This document shows positions 41,981 to 49,612 of a DNA stretch of 64,000 nt, piece by piece. Source of the DNA: Streptomyces brevispora (GTDB lineage: Bacteria > Actinomycetota > Actinomycetes > Streptomycetales > Streptomycetaceae); the NCBI RefSeq assembly GCF_007829885.1, contig NZ_VIWW01000001.1, forward strand, positions 3,038,001-3,102,000. Direction: 5' to 3'. The position numbers and the translations under genes are program-made. The notes under the pieces were generated by a model. The model was not told where the DNA came from. It did not search any database and worked only from the letters and a program-made list of their open reading frames with translations. The stretch's first letter is position 1; the number at the start of each line of letters is the position of its first letter.

Positions 41981-42013
41981 CATCTAGCTCAGCGGTTATC
42001 GGGTTCGAGTAGC
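41981..42013 (+). other. tRNA-like fragment between rpsF and ssb
   Basis: TAGCTCAGCGGTTA (41985-41998) reads like a tRNA D-arm and CGGGTTCGAGT (42000-42010) like a T-arm, but only one base separates them, so the anticodon arm is absent. Not a functional tRNA as it stands. It could be coincidence, a remnant, or an RNA element of the operon. Confidence 0.3.
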
Positions 42014-42053
42014 AGCAAGCAGCCAGAAGCAATCCCCGCCGAGAGGTTCACCC

Positions 42054-42683
42054 ATGGCAGGCGAGACCGTCATCACGGTCGTCGGCAATCTCGTCGACGA
42101 CCCCGAGCTGCGCTTCACCCCGTCCGGTGCGGCGGTCGCGAAGTTCCGCGTCGCGTCCACTCCCCGCATCTTCGACCGGCAGACCAATGAGTGGAAGGAC
42201 GGCGAAGGCCTGTTCCTCACCTGCTCGGTCTGGCGGCAGGCGGCGGAGAACGTCGCCGAGTCGCTCACGCGAGGCATGCGCGTTGTCGTGCAGGGCCGGC
42301 TGAAGCAGCGGTCGTACGAAGACCGCGAGGGCGTCAAGCGCACGGTCTACGAGCTGGACGTCGAGGAAGTCGGCCCCAGTCTCAAGAGCGCCACTGCCAA
42401 GGTCACCAAGACCACCGGTCGCGGTGGCCAGGGCGGCCAGGGCCAGGGTGGATACGGCGGCGGTCAGCAGGGCGGCGGCAACTGGGGCGGCGGTCCCGGT
42501 GCTGGTGGCCAGCAGGGTGGTGGCGGTGCTCCCGCCGACGACCCGTGGGCCACGAGCGCGCCGTCCGGCGGCCAGCAGGGCGGGGGCCAGCAGGGCGGCG
42601 GAGGCGGCTGGGGCGGAAGCTCCGGCGGTTCCGGTGGCTCTGGTGCATCTGGCGGCGGCTACTCGGACGAGCCGCCCTTCTAA
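42054..42683 (+). CDS. ssb: Single-stranded DNA-binding protein
   Basis: 209 aa from ATG 42054 with GAGAGG upstream. The OB fold spans about residues 1-110: [52 protein letters not shown] long Gly/Gln linker follows (about 85 residues), ending in the acidic tip SDEPPF, the DDxPF-type protein-docking tail. It coats single strands at forks and is the housekeeping paralogue by position, next to rpsR and dnaB. Confidence 0.96.
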   Translation: MAGETVITVVGNLVDDPELRFTPSGAAVAKFRVASTPRIFDRQTNEWKDGEGLFLTCSVWRQAAENVAESLTRGMRVVVQGRLKQRSYEDREGVKRTVYELDVEEVGPSLKSATAKVTKTTGRGGQGGQGQGGYGGGQQGGGNWGGGPGAGGQQGGGGAPADDPWATSAPSGGQQGGGQQGGGGGWGGSSGGSGGSGASGGGYSDEPPF

Positions 42684-42727
42684 GGGCAGCTCGTACCCCC
42701 ACTTCTTGATCACACAGGAGAAACACC

Positions 42728-42964
42728 ATGGCGAAGCCGCCTGTGCGTAAGCCTAAGAAAAAGGTCTGCGCGTTCTGCAAGGACAAGACCCAGTACGTGG
42801 ACTACAAGGACACGAACATGCTGCGGAAGTTCATTTCCGACCGTGGCAAGATCCGTGCCCGCCGCGTCACCGGCAACTGCACGCAGCACCAGCGTGACGT
42901 CGCCACGGCTGTCAAGAACAGCCGTGAGATGGCGCTGCTGCCCTACACGTCCACCGCGCGATAA
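42728..42964 (+). CDS. rpsR: 30S ribosomal protein S18, Cys-containing form
   Basis: 78 aa from ATG 42728 with AGGAGAAACACC. The S18 core is CAFCKDK...[17 protein letters not shown]. Cys14-x2-Cys17 and Cys51-x2-His54 form a C-x2-C...C-x2-H set, so this is the zinc-type (C+) form. Streptomyces and mycobacteria often carry a second, Cys-free paralogue used under zinc limitation elsewhere in the genome; it is not in this window. Confidence 0.95.
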   Translation: MAKPPVRKPKKKVCAFCKDKTQYVDYKDTNMLRKFISDRGKIRARRVTGNCTQHQRDVATAVKNSREMALLPYTSTAR

Positions 42965-42982
42965 GGGAAGGGTGACCGAATC

Positions 42983-43429
42983 ATGAAGATCATCCTCACC
43001 CACGAGGTCTCCGGCCTCGGTGCTGCCGGCGACGTCGTTGACGTCAAGGACGGGTACGCCCGTAACTACCTGGTTCCGCGTGGCTTCGCCATTCGCTGGA
43101 CCAAGGGTGGCGAGAAGGACGTGGCGCAGATCCGCCGCGCCCGCAAGATCCACGAGATCGCCACGATCGAGCAGGCCAACGAGATCAAGTCCAAGCTCGA
43201 GGCCGTGAAGGTCCGTCTGGCTGTTCGCTCCGGCGACGCCGGCCGTCTCTTCGGCTCCGTCACCCCGGCCGACATCGCCTCGGCGATCAAGGCTGCCGGT
43301 GGTCCGGACGTCGACAAGCGTCGCGTCGAGCTCGGCTCGCCGATCAAGACGCTCGGCGGACACCAGGTGTCCGTGCGTCTGCACCCCGAGGTCGCTGCGA
43401 AGCTCGGCATCGAGGTTGTTGCTGCCTGA
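42983..43429 (+). CDS. rplI: 50S ribosomal protein L9
   Basis: 148 aa from ATG 42983. The N-terminal domain has the signature [20 protein letters not shown], then the long connecting helix rich in Lys/Glu ([18 protein letters not shown]), and a C-terminal domain [20 protein letters not shown]. Last gene of the rpsF operon, followed by a strong terminator. Confidence 0.96.
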   Translation: MKIILTHEVSGLGAAGDVVDVKDGYARNYLVPRGFAIRWTKGGEKDVAQIRRARKIHEIATIEQANEIKSKLEAVKVRLAVRSGDAGRLFGSVTPADIASAIKAAGGPDVDKRRVELGSPIKTLGGHQVSVRLHPEVAAKLGIEVVAA

Positions 43430-43452
43430 TCAGGCCGCATCCCAGCAGAACA

Positions 43453-43488
43453 GTGAAGGGCCGCACCTCTTGGGGTGCGGCCCTTCAC
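43453..43488 (+). terminator. Terminator of the rpsF-rplI operon
   Basis: Perfect 15-bp stem (43453-43467 and 43474-43488) with loop TCTTGG, 23 bp after rplI. From 43490 to 43570 the sequence is a degenerate TTCGGCTT-like run without a gene. Confidence 0.9.
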
Positions 43489-43571
43489 CGTTTCCGGCTT
43501 CTGTTTCCAGTTTCGGCCGCGGCTGCGGTTTTGGCTTCAGTTTCGGCTTCGGCTTCGATTTCGGGAGACTG

Positions 43572-43613
43572 CTGGATCTCTGCCTGTTTCACGTGAAACA
43601 GGCAGAGATCCAG
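43572..43613. promoter_or_regulatory. parS: parS site 7 at the centre of a 42-bp perfect palindrome
   Basis: Two 21-bp arms, perfectly complementary, meet at 43592/43593 with parS at 43586-43599. The palindrome lies 5 bp after the MATE gene's stop and could be its terminator as well as a ParB site. Confidence 0.92.
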
Positions 43614-43617
43614 TGGC

Positions 43618-44955
43618 TCAGCGAGCGGCGCCGGTGACCAGCCACTTGCCCGATCGGGTGCGGAGCCAGAGCGTCGCCATGCGAACGACCATCATCAGAG
43701 TCATCGCGCACCACAGCGCCGTCAGCCCGCCGCCGAGGGTGGGAGTCAGCAGAGCCACCGGGGCGAAGACTGCAAGGGTGACGAGCATGGCCCAGGCCAG
43801 ATACGGACCGTCCCCGGCGCCCATCAGTACGCCGTCCAGAACGAAGACGACTCCCGCGATCGGCTGGGTGAGGGCCACCACCAGCAAGGCGGGGAAGAGA
43901 GTGTCCTGGACGGACTGGTCACTGGTGAACAACGGCACGAACAGCGGGCGGGCGAGAACGATCAGTACGCCGAAGACCACGCCGGAGGCGACCCCCCACT
44001 GCACCATGCGGTGGCAGGCCTCACGCGCGCCCTTTGTGTCAGCGGCGCCAAGATACCGTCCGATGATGGCCTGCCCGGCGATGGCGATGGCGTCCAGCGC
44101 GAAGGCCATCAGGCTCCAGAGCGAGAGAATGATCTGATGCGCGGCTATGTCGGTGTCGCCCAGCCGGGCGGCGACGGCGGTGGCGATGAGCAGGACGGCG
44201 CGGAGCGACAGCGTACGGACCAGGAGGGGCACGCCTGCCTGGGCGCTGGCCCTGATGCCCGCGGCGTCGGGTCGCAGAGAGGCGCCGTGCCGTCGGGCCC
44301 CGCGGACCACCACGATGAGATAGGCGACCGCCATCGAGATCTGTGCGATCACCGTGCCCCAGGCCGATCCGGCAATGCCGAGTCCGGCGCCGTAGACGAG
44401 GCCCGCGTTGAGGGCTCCGTTGGCGGCGAAGCCGCCGATGGCGACATAGAGCGGGGTGCGGGTGTTCTGCAGCCCCCGGAGCACACCGGTCGCGGCCATC
44501 ACCACGAGCATGGCGGGGATGCCGAGGCTGGAGATCCTCAGATAGGTGGTGGCGTAGGGGGCCGCGGTGTCGGAGGCGCCGAAGACCTCCACGAGCCAGG
44601 GGGCCAGGGGGAGCGTCAGGGCGATGACAGCGAGGCCGAGCAGGATCGCCAGCCAGATGCCGTCCATGCCCTGGCGGATCGCGGAGGTCAGGTCCCCGGC
44701 GCCGACCCGTCGGGCGACGGCTGCCGTGGTGGCGTAGGCGAGGAAGACGAAGATGCTCACGGCGGTCGTCAGCAGGGCCGCGGCGACGGCCAGGCCGGCC
44801 AGTTGCGGGGTCCCGAGATGGCCGACGATGGCGCTGTCGACCATGACGAAAAGGGGCTCGGCCACGAGCGCGCCGAAGGCGGGAACCGCGAGCGCGATGA
44901 TCTCGCGGTCGTGCCGACGGCGACTGGGTGGCGGGCTCGCCGGTGCCTGGGTCAT
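43618..44955 (-). CDS. MATE-family efflux protein (DinF-like)
   Basis: 445 aa from ATG 44955 (MTQAPASPPPSRRRHDREII). A TTG three codons upstream is possible. The upstream AGATTAGATTG resembles a -10, so the message may be nearly leaderless. It has 12 hydrophobic helices and MATE signatures: ALAVPAFGALVAEPLFVMVD, VGHLGTPQLAGLAVAAAL, and VLRGLQNTRTPLYVAIGG. Such proteins export cationic compounds with Na+ or H+. It is regularly found between rplI and dnaB in Streptomyces. Confidence 0.88.
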   Translation of the reverse strand: MTQAPASPPPSRRRHDREIIALAVPAFGALVAEPLFVMVDSAIVGHLGTPQLAGLAVAAALLTTAVSIFVFLAYATTAAVARRVGAGDLTSAIRQGMDGIWLAILLGLAVIALTLPLAPWLVEVFGASDTAAPYATTYLRISSLGIPAMLVVMAATGVLRGLQNTRTPLYVAIGGFAANGALNAGLVYGAGLGIAGSAWGTVIAQISMAVAYLIVVVRGARRHGASLRPDAAGIRASAQAGVPLLVRTLSLRAVLLIATAVAARLGDTDIAAHQIILSLWSLMAFALDAIAIAGQAIIGRYLGAADTKGAREACHRMVQWGVASGVVFGVLIVLARPLFVPLFTSDQSVQDTLFPALLVVALTQPIAGVVFVLDGVLMGAGDGPYLAWAMLVTLAVFAPVALLTPTLGGGLTALWCAMTLMMVVRMATLWLRTRSGKWLVTGAAR

Positions 44956-45143
44956 GAGGGTCAATCTAATCTTCCACAGGTAACAGATGCAACCATCTAT
45001 TGATCCTTACATTTGTTGGAGTTCGGTGTTCTGCTGCGCAGGGGTTGCCGTGATCTTGCGCCGACTCGGAAAGTTTTTCTCCCCCACAGCCAGTGGATGG
45101 GGAACGTGCAGGTCAGACCGGTGTTGGTGAGGGCGCTATGAGT

Positions 45144-45233
45144 TTGTCCACAGTGCTGTCCCCCGGTCCGTGCACAGGTTCTGCGTGGTTCTCCACAGCA
45201 TCTGGTCCGTCGTCCACATGCCCTGTGGATAAC
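45144..45233. promoter_or_regulatory. DnaA-box cluster upstream of dnaB
   Basis: In the 459-bp gap 44956-45414 four DnaA-box-like sequences occur in 90 bp: TTGTCCACA 45144-45152 (perfect), TTCTCCACA 45190-45198, TCGTCCACA 45211-45219, and TGTGGATAA 45225-45233 (perfect, inverted). No gene is seen in the gap. DnaA may regulate dnaB here, or the sites may titrate DnaA. Confidence 0.65.
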
Positions 45234-45414
45234 CAGATTGGCGGACGGTGCCGGGAGGCCTACCGTGGTGCGGCGCCCACACCCCGTTTCGGCCCTGGAA
45301 ACCCGCAGAAGCCAACACCCCGGAACCGGAGTCGAGCGTCTTGTTTGTCGGTGCCGTGCCGTAAGAAAGAGTGGCACGGCTAGGTCCGCGGAGCGGACGG
45401 GAGGAGGTGGCCGG

Positions 45415-46893
45415 ATGAGTATCCCCGAGCCTTTGGACGACCCCTGGGCCGACACCGGTCCCAGTGACCGGCTTCCCGTTTCCCGCCAACGCCGGGGCGA
45501 GGGCCGGGACCGTGGTGAGCAGCACGACCGCGGCCAGGAGAGCAACGGCTGGGAAGGCGGTTCCCCGGGATTCGAGCGGGTGCCGCCCCAGGATCTCGAC
45601 GCGGAACAGTCCGTCCTCGGCGGCATGCTCCTGTCCAAGGACGCCATCGCCGACGTCGTGGAGATCATCAAGGGCCATGACTTCTACCGCCCCGCCCATG
45701 AGACCGTCTTTCAGGCGATCCTCGACCTCTACGCCAAGGGCGAGCCGGCCGACCCGATCACAGTGGCGGCCGAACTCGTCAAGCGTGGCGAGATCACCAA
45801 GGTGGGCGGAGCCCCGTATCTGCACACCCTGGTCCAGTCGGTGCCGACCGCGGCCAACGCCTCGTACTACGCGGAGATCGTCCATGAACGTGCGGTACTC
45901 CGGCGTCTCGTCGAGGCCGGCACGAAGATCACGCAGATGGGATACGCGGCCGACGGCGATGTCGACGACATCGTCAACTCCGCACAGGCCGAGATCTACG
46001 CCGTCACCGAGCAGCGGACCAGCGAGGACTATCTGCCGCTCGGCGACATCATGGAGGCCGCACTCGACGAGATCGAGGCGATCGGTTCACGCAGCGGCGA
46101 GATGACCGGTGTTCCGACCGGCTTCACCGACCTCGACGCCCTGACCAACGGCCTCCACCCGGGCCAGATGATCGTCATCGCGGCCCGGCCCGCCATGGGT
46201 AAGTCCACGCTCGCCCTGGACTTCGCCCGGGCCTGTTCGATCAAGAGCAACCTGCCCAGCGTGATCTTCTCCCTGGAAATGGGGCGGAACGAGATCGCGA
46301 TGCGGCTGCTGTCTGCCGAGGCGCGGGTGGCACTGCACCACATGCGCTCCGGAACCATGACCGACGAGGACTGGACGCGGCTGGCACGGCGGATGCCGGA
46401 TGTCTCCGCCGCCCCGCTCTACATCGACGACTCCCCGAACCTTTCCATGATGGAGATCCGGGCGAAGTGCCGTCGCCTCAAGCAGCGCAACGATCTCAAG
46501 CTGGTGGTCATCGACTATCTGCAGCTGATGCAGTCCGGTGGCTCGAAGCGCGCCGAGAGCCGTCAGCAGGAGGTCTCGGACATGTCGCGAAACCTCAAGC
46601 TGCTGGCCAAGGAACTGCAACTGCCGGTCATCGCGCTCTCCCAGCTGAACCGTGGCCCCGAGCAGCGAACGGACAAGAAGCCGATGGTCTCCGACCTTCG
46701 TGAGTCCGGTTCCATCGAGCAGGACGCCGACATGGTGATCCTGCTGCACCGTGAGGACGCCTACGAGAAGGAGTCACCACGGGCGGGCGAGGCGGACCTG
46801 ATCGTGGCCAAGCACCGTAACGGTCCGACGGCGACGATCACCGTCGCCTTCCAGGGGCATTACTCGCGCTTCGTGGACATGGCGCAGACCTGA
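45415..46893 (+). CDS. dnaB: Replicative DNA helicase DnaB
   Basis: 492 aa from ATG 45415, with GAGGAGGTG upstream; the frame continues 59 codons back without a ribosome-binding site. DnaB is the hexameric fork helicase. The N-terminal domain starts at PPQDLDAEQSVLGGMLLSKD. The RecA-like domain has Walker A ARPAMGKSTLALDFA, Walker B LVVIDYLQLMQSGG, and SDLRESGSIEQDADMVILLH. No intein is present. Its TGA stop is at the same time the first three bases of the IS3 element that follows. Probably loaded by the DciA encoded at 5.1-5.7 kb. Confidence 0.96.
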   Translation: MSIPEPLDDPWADTGPSDRLPVSRQRRGEGRDRGEQHDRGQESNGWEGGSPGFERVPPQDLDAEQSVLGGMLLSKDAIADVVEIIKGHDFYRPAHETVFQAILDLYAKGEPADPITVAAELVKRGEITKVGGAPYLHTLVQSVPTAANASYYAEIVHERAVLRRLVEAGTKITQMGYAADGDVDDIVNSAQAEIYAVTEQRTSEDYLPLGDIMEAALDEIEAIGSRSGEMTGVPTGFTDLDALTNGLHPGQMIVIAARPAMGKSTLALDFARACSIKSNLPSVIFSLEMGRNEIAMRLLSAEARVALHHMRSGTMTDEDWTRLARRMPDVSAAPLYIDDSPNLSMMEIRAKCRRLKQRNDLKLVVIDYLQLMQSGGSKRAESRQQEVSDMSRNLKLLAKELQLPVIALSQLNRGPEQRTDKKPMVSDLRESGSIEQDADMVILLHREDAYEKESPRAGEADLIVAKHRNGPTATITVAFQGHYSRFVDMAQT

Positions 46894-46940
46894 ACCGCCC
46901 CGGGTCAGGTAGAGACTCGATTCCGTGAAAGGATTGAGTC

Positions 46941-47267
46941 ATGGCACGACCTTCCCGTTACCCGCTTGAGCTGCGCCGTCGCGCGGTGCGCATGTTTGCC
47001 GAGGTCCGCGGCGACTACCCGACCGAGACGGCAGCACTGCAGTCCGTTGCCGAAAAGTTGGACATCGGTTCCCGAGAGACGCTGCGGAACTGGGTGAAGC
47101 AGCACGAGATCGACGCCGGACAGCGGCCGGGGACGACGACGGAGGAGTCCGCCCAGCTCAAGGCGTTGAAGAAGGAGAACGCCGAGCTGAAGCGGGCGAA
47201 CGACATCTTGAAGGCGGCGGCGTCTTTCTTCGCGGCCGAGCTCGACCGGCCACACACACGCTCGTAG
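46941..47267 (+). CDS. IS3-family transposase OrfA
   Basis: 108 aa from ATG 46941, following AAAGGATTGAGTC. It has a helix-turn-helix (RRRAVRMFAEVRGDYPTETA...GSRETLRNWVKQ) and a leucine-zipper-like helix (LKALKKENAELKRANDILKA). In IS3 elements OrfA binds the ends and, by -1 frameshifting, is fused to OrfB. Here the overlap with the orfB frame lies around 47215-47267. OrfA itself looks intact, but it has no functional partner in this copy. Confidence 0.9.
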   Translation: MARPSRYPLELRRRAVRMFAEVRGDYPTETAALQSVAEKLDIGSRETLRNWVKQHEIDAGQRPGTTTEESAQLKALKKENAELKRANDILKAAASFFAAELDRPHTRS

Positions 47268-47971
47268 CGTTCATCGACGAGCACCGGGACCGCTTCGGCG
47301 GGGTCGAGCCGATCTGCAGAACGCTCACCGAGCATGACTGCAAGATCGCCCCTTCCACGTACTACGCCTGCAAGAAACGCCTCGAAACTCCCTCGGCCCG
47401 TTCCGTGCGCGACGAGGGTCTCAAGGAGTGGATCCAGGACGTCTACACGTCCAACTACCGCGTCTACGGCGCGAGGAAGATCTGGCGCGAGCTGAACCGG
47501 CAGGGACATGCCGTGGCCCGCTGCACCGTCGAGCGCCTGATGCGCGAGCTCGGCATCCAGGGTGCGGTGCGCGGCAAGCGCGTCATCACCACCCTCCCCG
47601 GCGGACAGACCGAGCGGGCTCCCGATCTGGTCGACCGCGACTTCGTCGCCGCCGCCCCGAACCGGTGCTGGGTCGCGGACTTCACCCACGTGAAGACCTG
47701 GGCCGGTGTCGTCTACGTCGCGTTCGTCGTGGACACCTTCTCCCGCCGGATCGTCGGCCGGTCCGCCGCGACCGTGAAGGAGACGGTCTTCGTGCTGGAC
47801 GCCCTGGAGATGGCGATCTGGCAACGCGACCGCGACGAACAGCCCGTCCGGCCGGGTGAGTTGATCCATCATTCCGACGCCGGGTCGCAATACACGAGTT
47901 TCCGGCTCGCCGAGCATCTGGACGCCGCCGGCATCGCCGCCTCGATCGGATCGGTCGGCGATGCCTACGAC
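47252..47971 (+). pseudogene. IS3-family transposase OrfB, 5' part
   Basis: 240 codons in the -1 frame relative to OrfA (THTLVAFIDEHRDRFGGVEP), without an obvious own start, so expressed by frameshift. The DDE core shows the first Asp in CWVADFTHVKTWAGV and the second in LIHHSDAGSQYTSF. The frame reaches GDAYD and is then cut by the IS110 element; the catalytic Glu is in the 3' part at 49317. This copy cannot make a complete transposase. Confidence 0.88.
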
Positions 47972-47985
47972 TGTCAGTCTGTTCG

Positions 47986-48185
47986 TACCGGATCCCGCAA
48001 GGATCGGGTAGTCCCGGCCGTGACGGTCTGACTCTTGCTTACGACCGACCCCACGGGTGTCCTGGCGTTGATCTGTCGACCGTCCGGCCGGGCACGCAAC
48101 AAGCGCTGCCGCCGGACGGACGTGACCTCATAGGAGCCTGGAGCCAACTCGTCAAAGCGTCCCCGTGACAGTCCTGTCCCTCCGG
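47986..48185 (+). ncRNA. Bridge RNA of the IS110 element
   Basis: Three consecutive stem-loops. (1) 47986-48010: TACC-G-GATCC, loop CGCAA, closed by its complement with a G/G mismatch. (2) Target loop: stem 48013-48028 with 48078-48092 (15 bp, one bulged T), an inner hairpin ACCC-CAC-GGGT, and two guide segments: TGCTTACGAC 48036-48045, identical to target 47962-47971 except for one wobble, and GGCGTTG 48064-48070, complementary to 49316-49322 with one wobble. (3) Donor loop: stem 48112-48121 with 48176-48185 (9 of 10), ATAGGAGC 48130-48137 identical to 49306-49313 of the right end, and TGACAG 48166-48171 complementary to 47971-47976 of the left end. The four matches and their order are those of bridge RNAs described for IS110 elements. 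Exact RNA ends are not known. Confidence 0.85.
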
Positions 48186-48229
48186 CCGGCGACAGCGTGC
48201 ACCCCACGCTACCGACCGAAGGGAACGCG

Positions 48230-49300
48230 GTGGACAACAACGAGCAGCACAGGTCCGGGCACGTCGTGATCGGCGTCGACACACACAAGCATGTGCACGT
48301 CGCTGCAGTGATGGACACGATCGGCGGGATCCGGGCGACCTTGACGATCCCCACCGACACCGGCGGATTCCAGCAACTCCTGGACTGGGCAGGCTCATAC
48401 GGCAGGATTCTGGCCTTCGGAATCGAGGGCACCGGCTCCTACGGCGCCACCCTGGCCTCGTTCCTTCGACGGGCCGGGCACAAGGTGGTCGAGGCCGGCC
48501 GCCCGGACCGGCGGCTGCGACGGATGAACGGCAAGTCCGACACCCTGGACGCCGAGAACGCCGCCCGAGCCGTCCTGGCCGGGTTCGCGACGGCCACGCC
48601 CAAGAGCGCCGACGGTGAAGCCGAGATGATCCGGCAGCTCAAGATCGCCCATGACCAGGCCGTCGAGCAGCGCTCAGCGGCGATGGTCACCATGAAAGCG
48701 ATGCTTGTCCACGCTCCTGACCCCTTGCGCAACGAGACCGCGGGCAAAACTCAAATCGCTCTGGCCCGGCACCTGGCGGGCCTGCGTCCTCGGCAGCTGG
48801 AGGGCCCAGAGGACGCACTGCGTCACGCCCTTCGAACACTGGCCAAACGGTGGCAGTACCTCGACGCCGAGGCCAAGGAACTGACGAAAATGATCGCTGA
48901 GCTGGTCCACCGTGCCGCCCCACAACTCCTCGAACCATTCGGCATCGGTGTGGACACCGCCGCGGAGATCCTCGTCGTGGCCGGCGACAACCCTGAACGC
49001 ATCAAGTCCGAAGCCGCCCTCGCCAAGCTTGCGGGCATCGCTCCTGTGCCCACAGGCTCCGGCATGACCAGCGGCAGGCACCGCATCAACCACGGCGGCC
49101 ACCGCCAGCTCAACGCCGCGAACTACCGGACCGTCATAGTCCGCATGCGATTCCACCAACCGACGATCGACTACGTCACCCGCCGCACCGCCGAGGGCAA
49201 GACGAAACGCGAGATCATCCGATGCCTCAAACGCTACGTCATCCGCGAGGTCTACCACCTGATCCGACCCGCACCACGGACCGTCCCCACAGTGAGTTGA
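48230..49300 (+). CDS. IS110-family transposase (bridge-RNA-guided recombinase)
   Basis: 356 aa from GTG 48230, with GAAGGGA upstream; a GTG at 48197 is in frame but has no such site. The N-terminal RuvC-like DEDD domain shows Asp17 in IGVDTHKHVH, Glu66 in FGIEGTGSYG, and Asp104/Asp107 in GKSDTLDAENAA. A coiled region follows. The C-terminal Tnp20 domain has LAKLAGIAPVPTGSGMTSG, with Ser277 or Ser281 as candidate nucleophile, then RHRINHGGHRQLN. It appears intact. Its stop codon lies inside the outward TTGACA. Confidence 0.93.
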   Translation: MDNNEQHRSGHVVIGVDTHKHVHVAAVMDTIGGIRATLTIPTDTGGFQQLLDWAGSYGRILAFGIEGTGSYGATLASFLRRAGHKVVEAGRPDRRLRRMNGKSDTLDAENAARAVLAGFATATPKSADGEAEMIRQLKIAHDQAVEQRSAAMVTMKAMLVHAPDPLRNETAGKTQIALARHLAGLRPRQLEGPEDALRHALRTLAKRWQYLDAEAKELTKMIAELVHRAAPQLLEPFGIGVDTAAEILVVAGDNPERIKSEAALAKLAGIAPVPTGSGMTSGRHRINHGGHRQLNAANYRTVIVRMRFHQPTIDYVTRRTAEGKTKREIIRCLKRYVIREVYHLIRPAPRTVPTVS

Positions 49301-49316
49301 CAACTATAGGAGCGTC

Positions 49317-49538
49317 AATGCCCTGATGGAAAGCACGATCGGCCTGTTCAAGACCGAGCTGATCAAGCCCCGACGGCCATGGAAGACGCTGCCCGATGTC
49401 GAGCTCGCCACCGCCGAGTGGGTCGACTGGTACAACCACCGACGACTCCACGGTGAGATAGGCCACGTCCCACCCGTCGAATACGAAGCCAACTACTACA
49501 CCGAACTCACGAAACCCCAGGTCATCACCACAATCTGA
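49317..49538 (+). pseudogene. IS3-family transposase OrfB, 3' part
   Basis: 73 codons continuing the frame of the 5' part: NALMESTIGLFKTELIKP, with the catalytic Glu of the DDE triad at ALMES, then WVDWYNHRRLHGEIGHVPP and EYEANYYTEL before TGA. Joined to the 5' part across the IS110 element it would give an uninterrupted OrfB. Confidence 0.9.
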
Positions 49539-49612
49539 GATCTCTACCGAACCCGGGGCGGTTCACCGTCTTGGTGGCACGAGCTGGGCATCCGGCTTGG
49601 TTTCGAGGGGTC

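Larger units (their letters stand above)
47972..49316 (+). mobile_element. IS110-family insertion sequence inside the IS3 orfB
   Basis: 1345 bp, with boundaries found from the interrupted codons GCC TAC GAC | AAT GCC CTG of orfB. One C is shared by both junctions (47971 or 49316), so the edges are certain to one base. No terminal inverted repeats and no target duplication beyond that base, as expected for IS110. Left end 258 bp non-coding (bridge RNA), transposase gene, right end 16 bp after the stop. A perfect TTGACA (49297-49302) at the right end points outward; in a circular form it would be 17 bp before CAGTCT of the left end (47975-47980), forming a junction promoter. Confidence 0.93.
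46891..49565 (+). mobile_element. IS3-family insertion sequence, interrupted by an IS110 element
   Basis: The ends are 25-bp imperfect inverted repeats (46891-46915 and 49541-49565; 23 of 25 match), starting TGAACCGCCCCGGGT, a typical IS3-family terminus. Without the IS110 insert the element is 1330 bp, a normal IS3 size. It has orfA, and orfB in the -1 frame. No exact 3- or 4-bp target duplication is seen (ACC on the left, CCG on the right). It begins at the dnaB stop codon. Confidence 0.9.

Noticed and set aside
41981..42013. Functional tRNA gene
   Set aside because: D-arm and T-arm are adjacent with no anticodon arm or acceptor pairing.
43490..43570. Coding or CRISPR-like repeat of TTCGGCTT units
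   Set aside because: Degenerate low-complexity run between a terminator and a parS palindrome; no frame or spacer pattern.
45238..45414. N-terminal extension of DnaB by 59 residues
   Set aside because: No ribosome-binding site upstream and Arg/Pro-rich composition; ATG 45415 has GAGGAGGTG.
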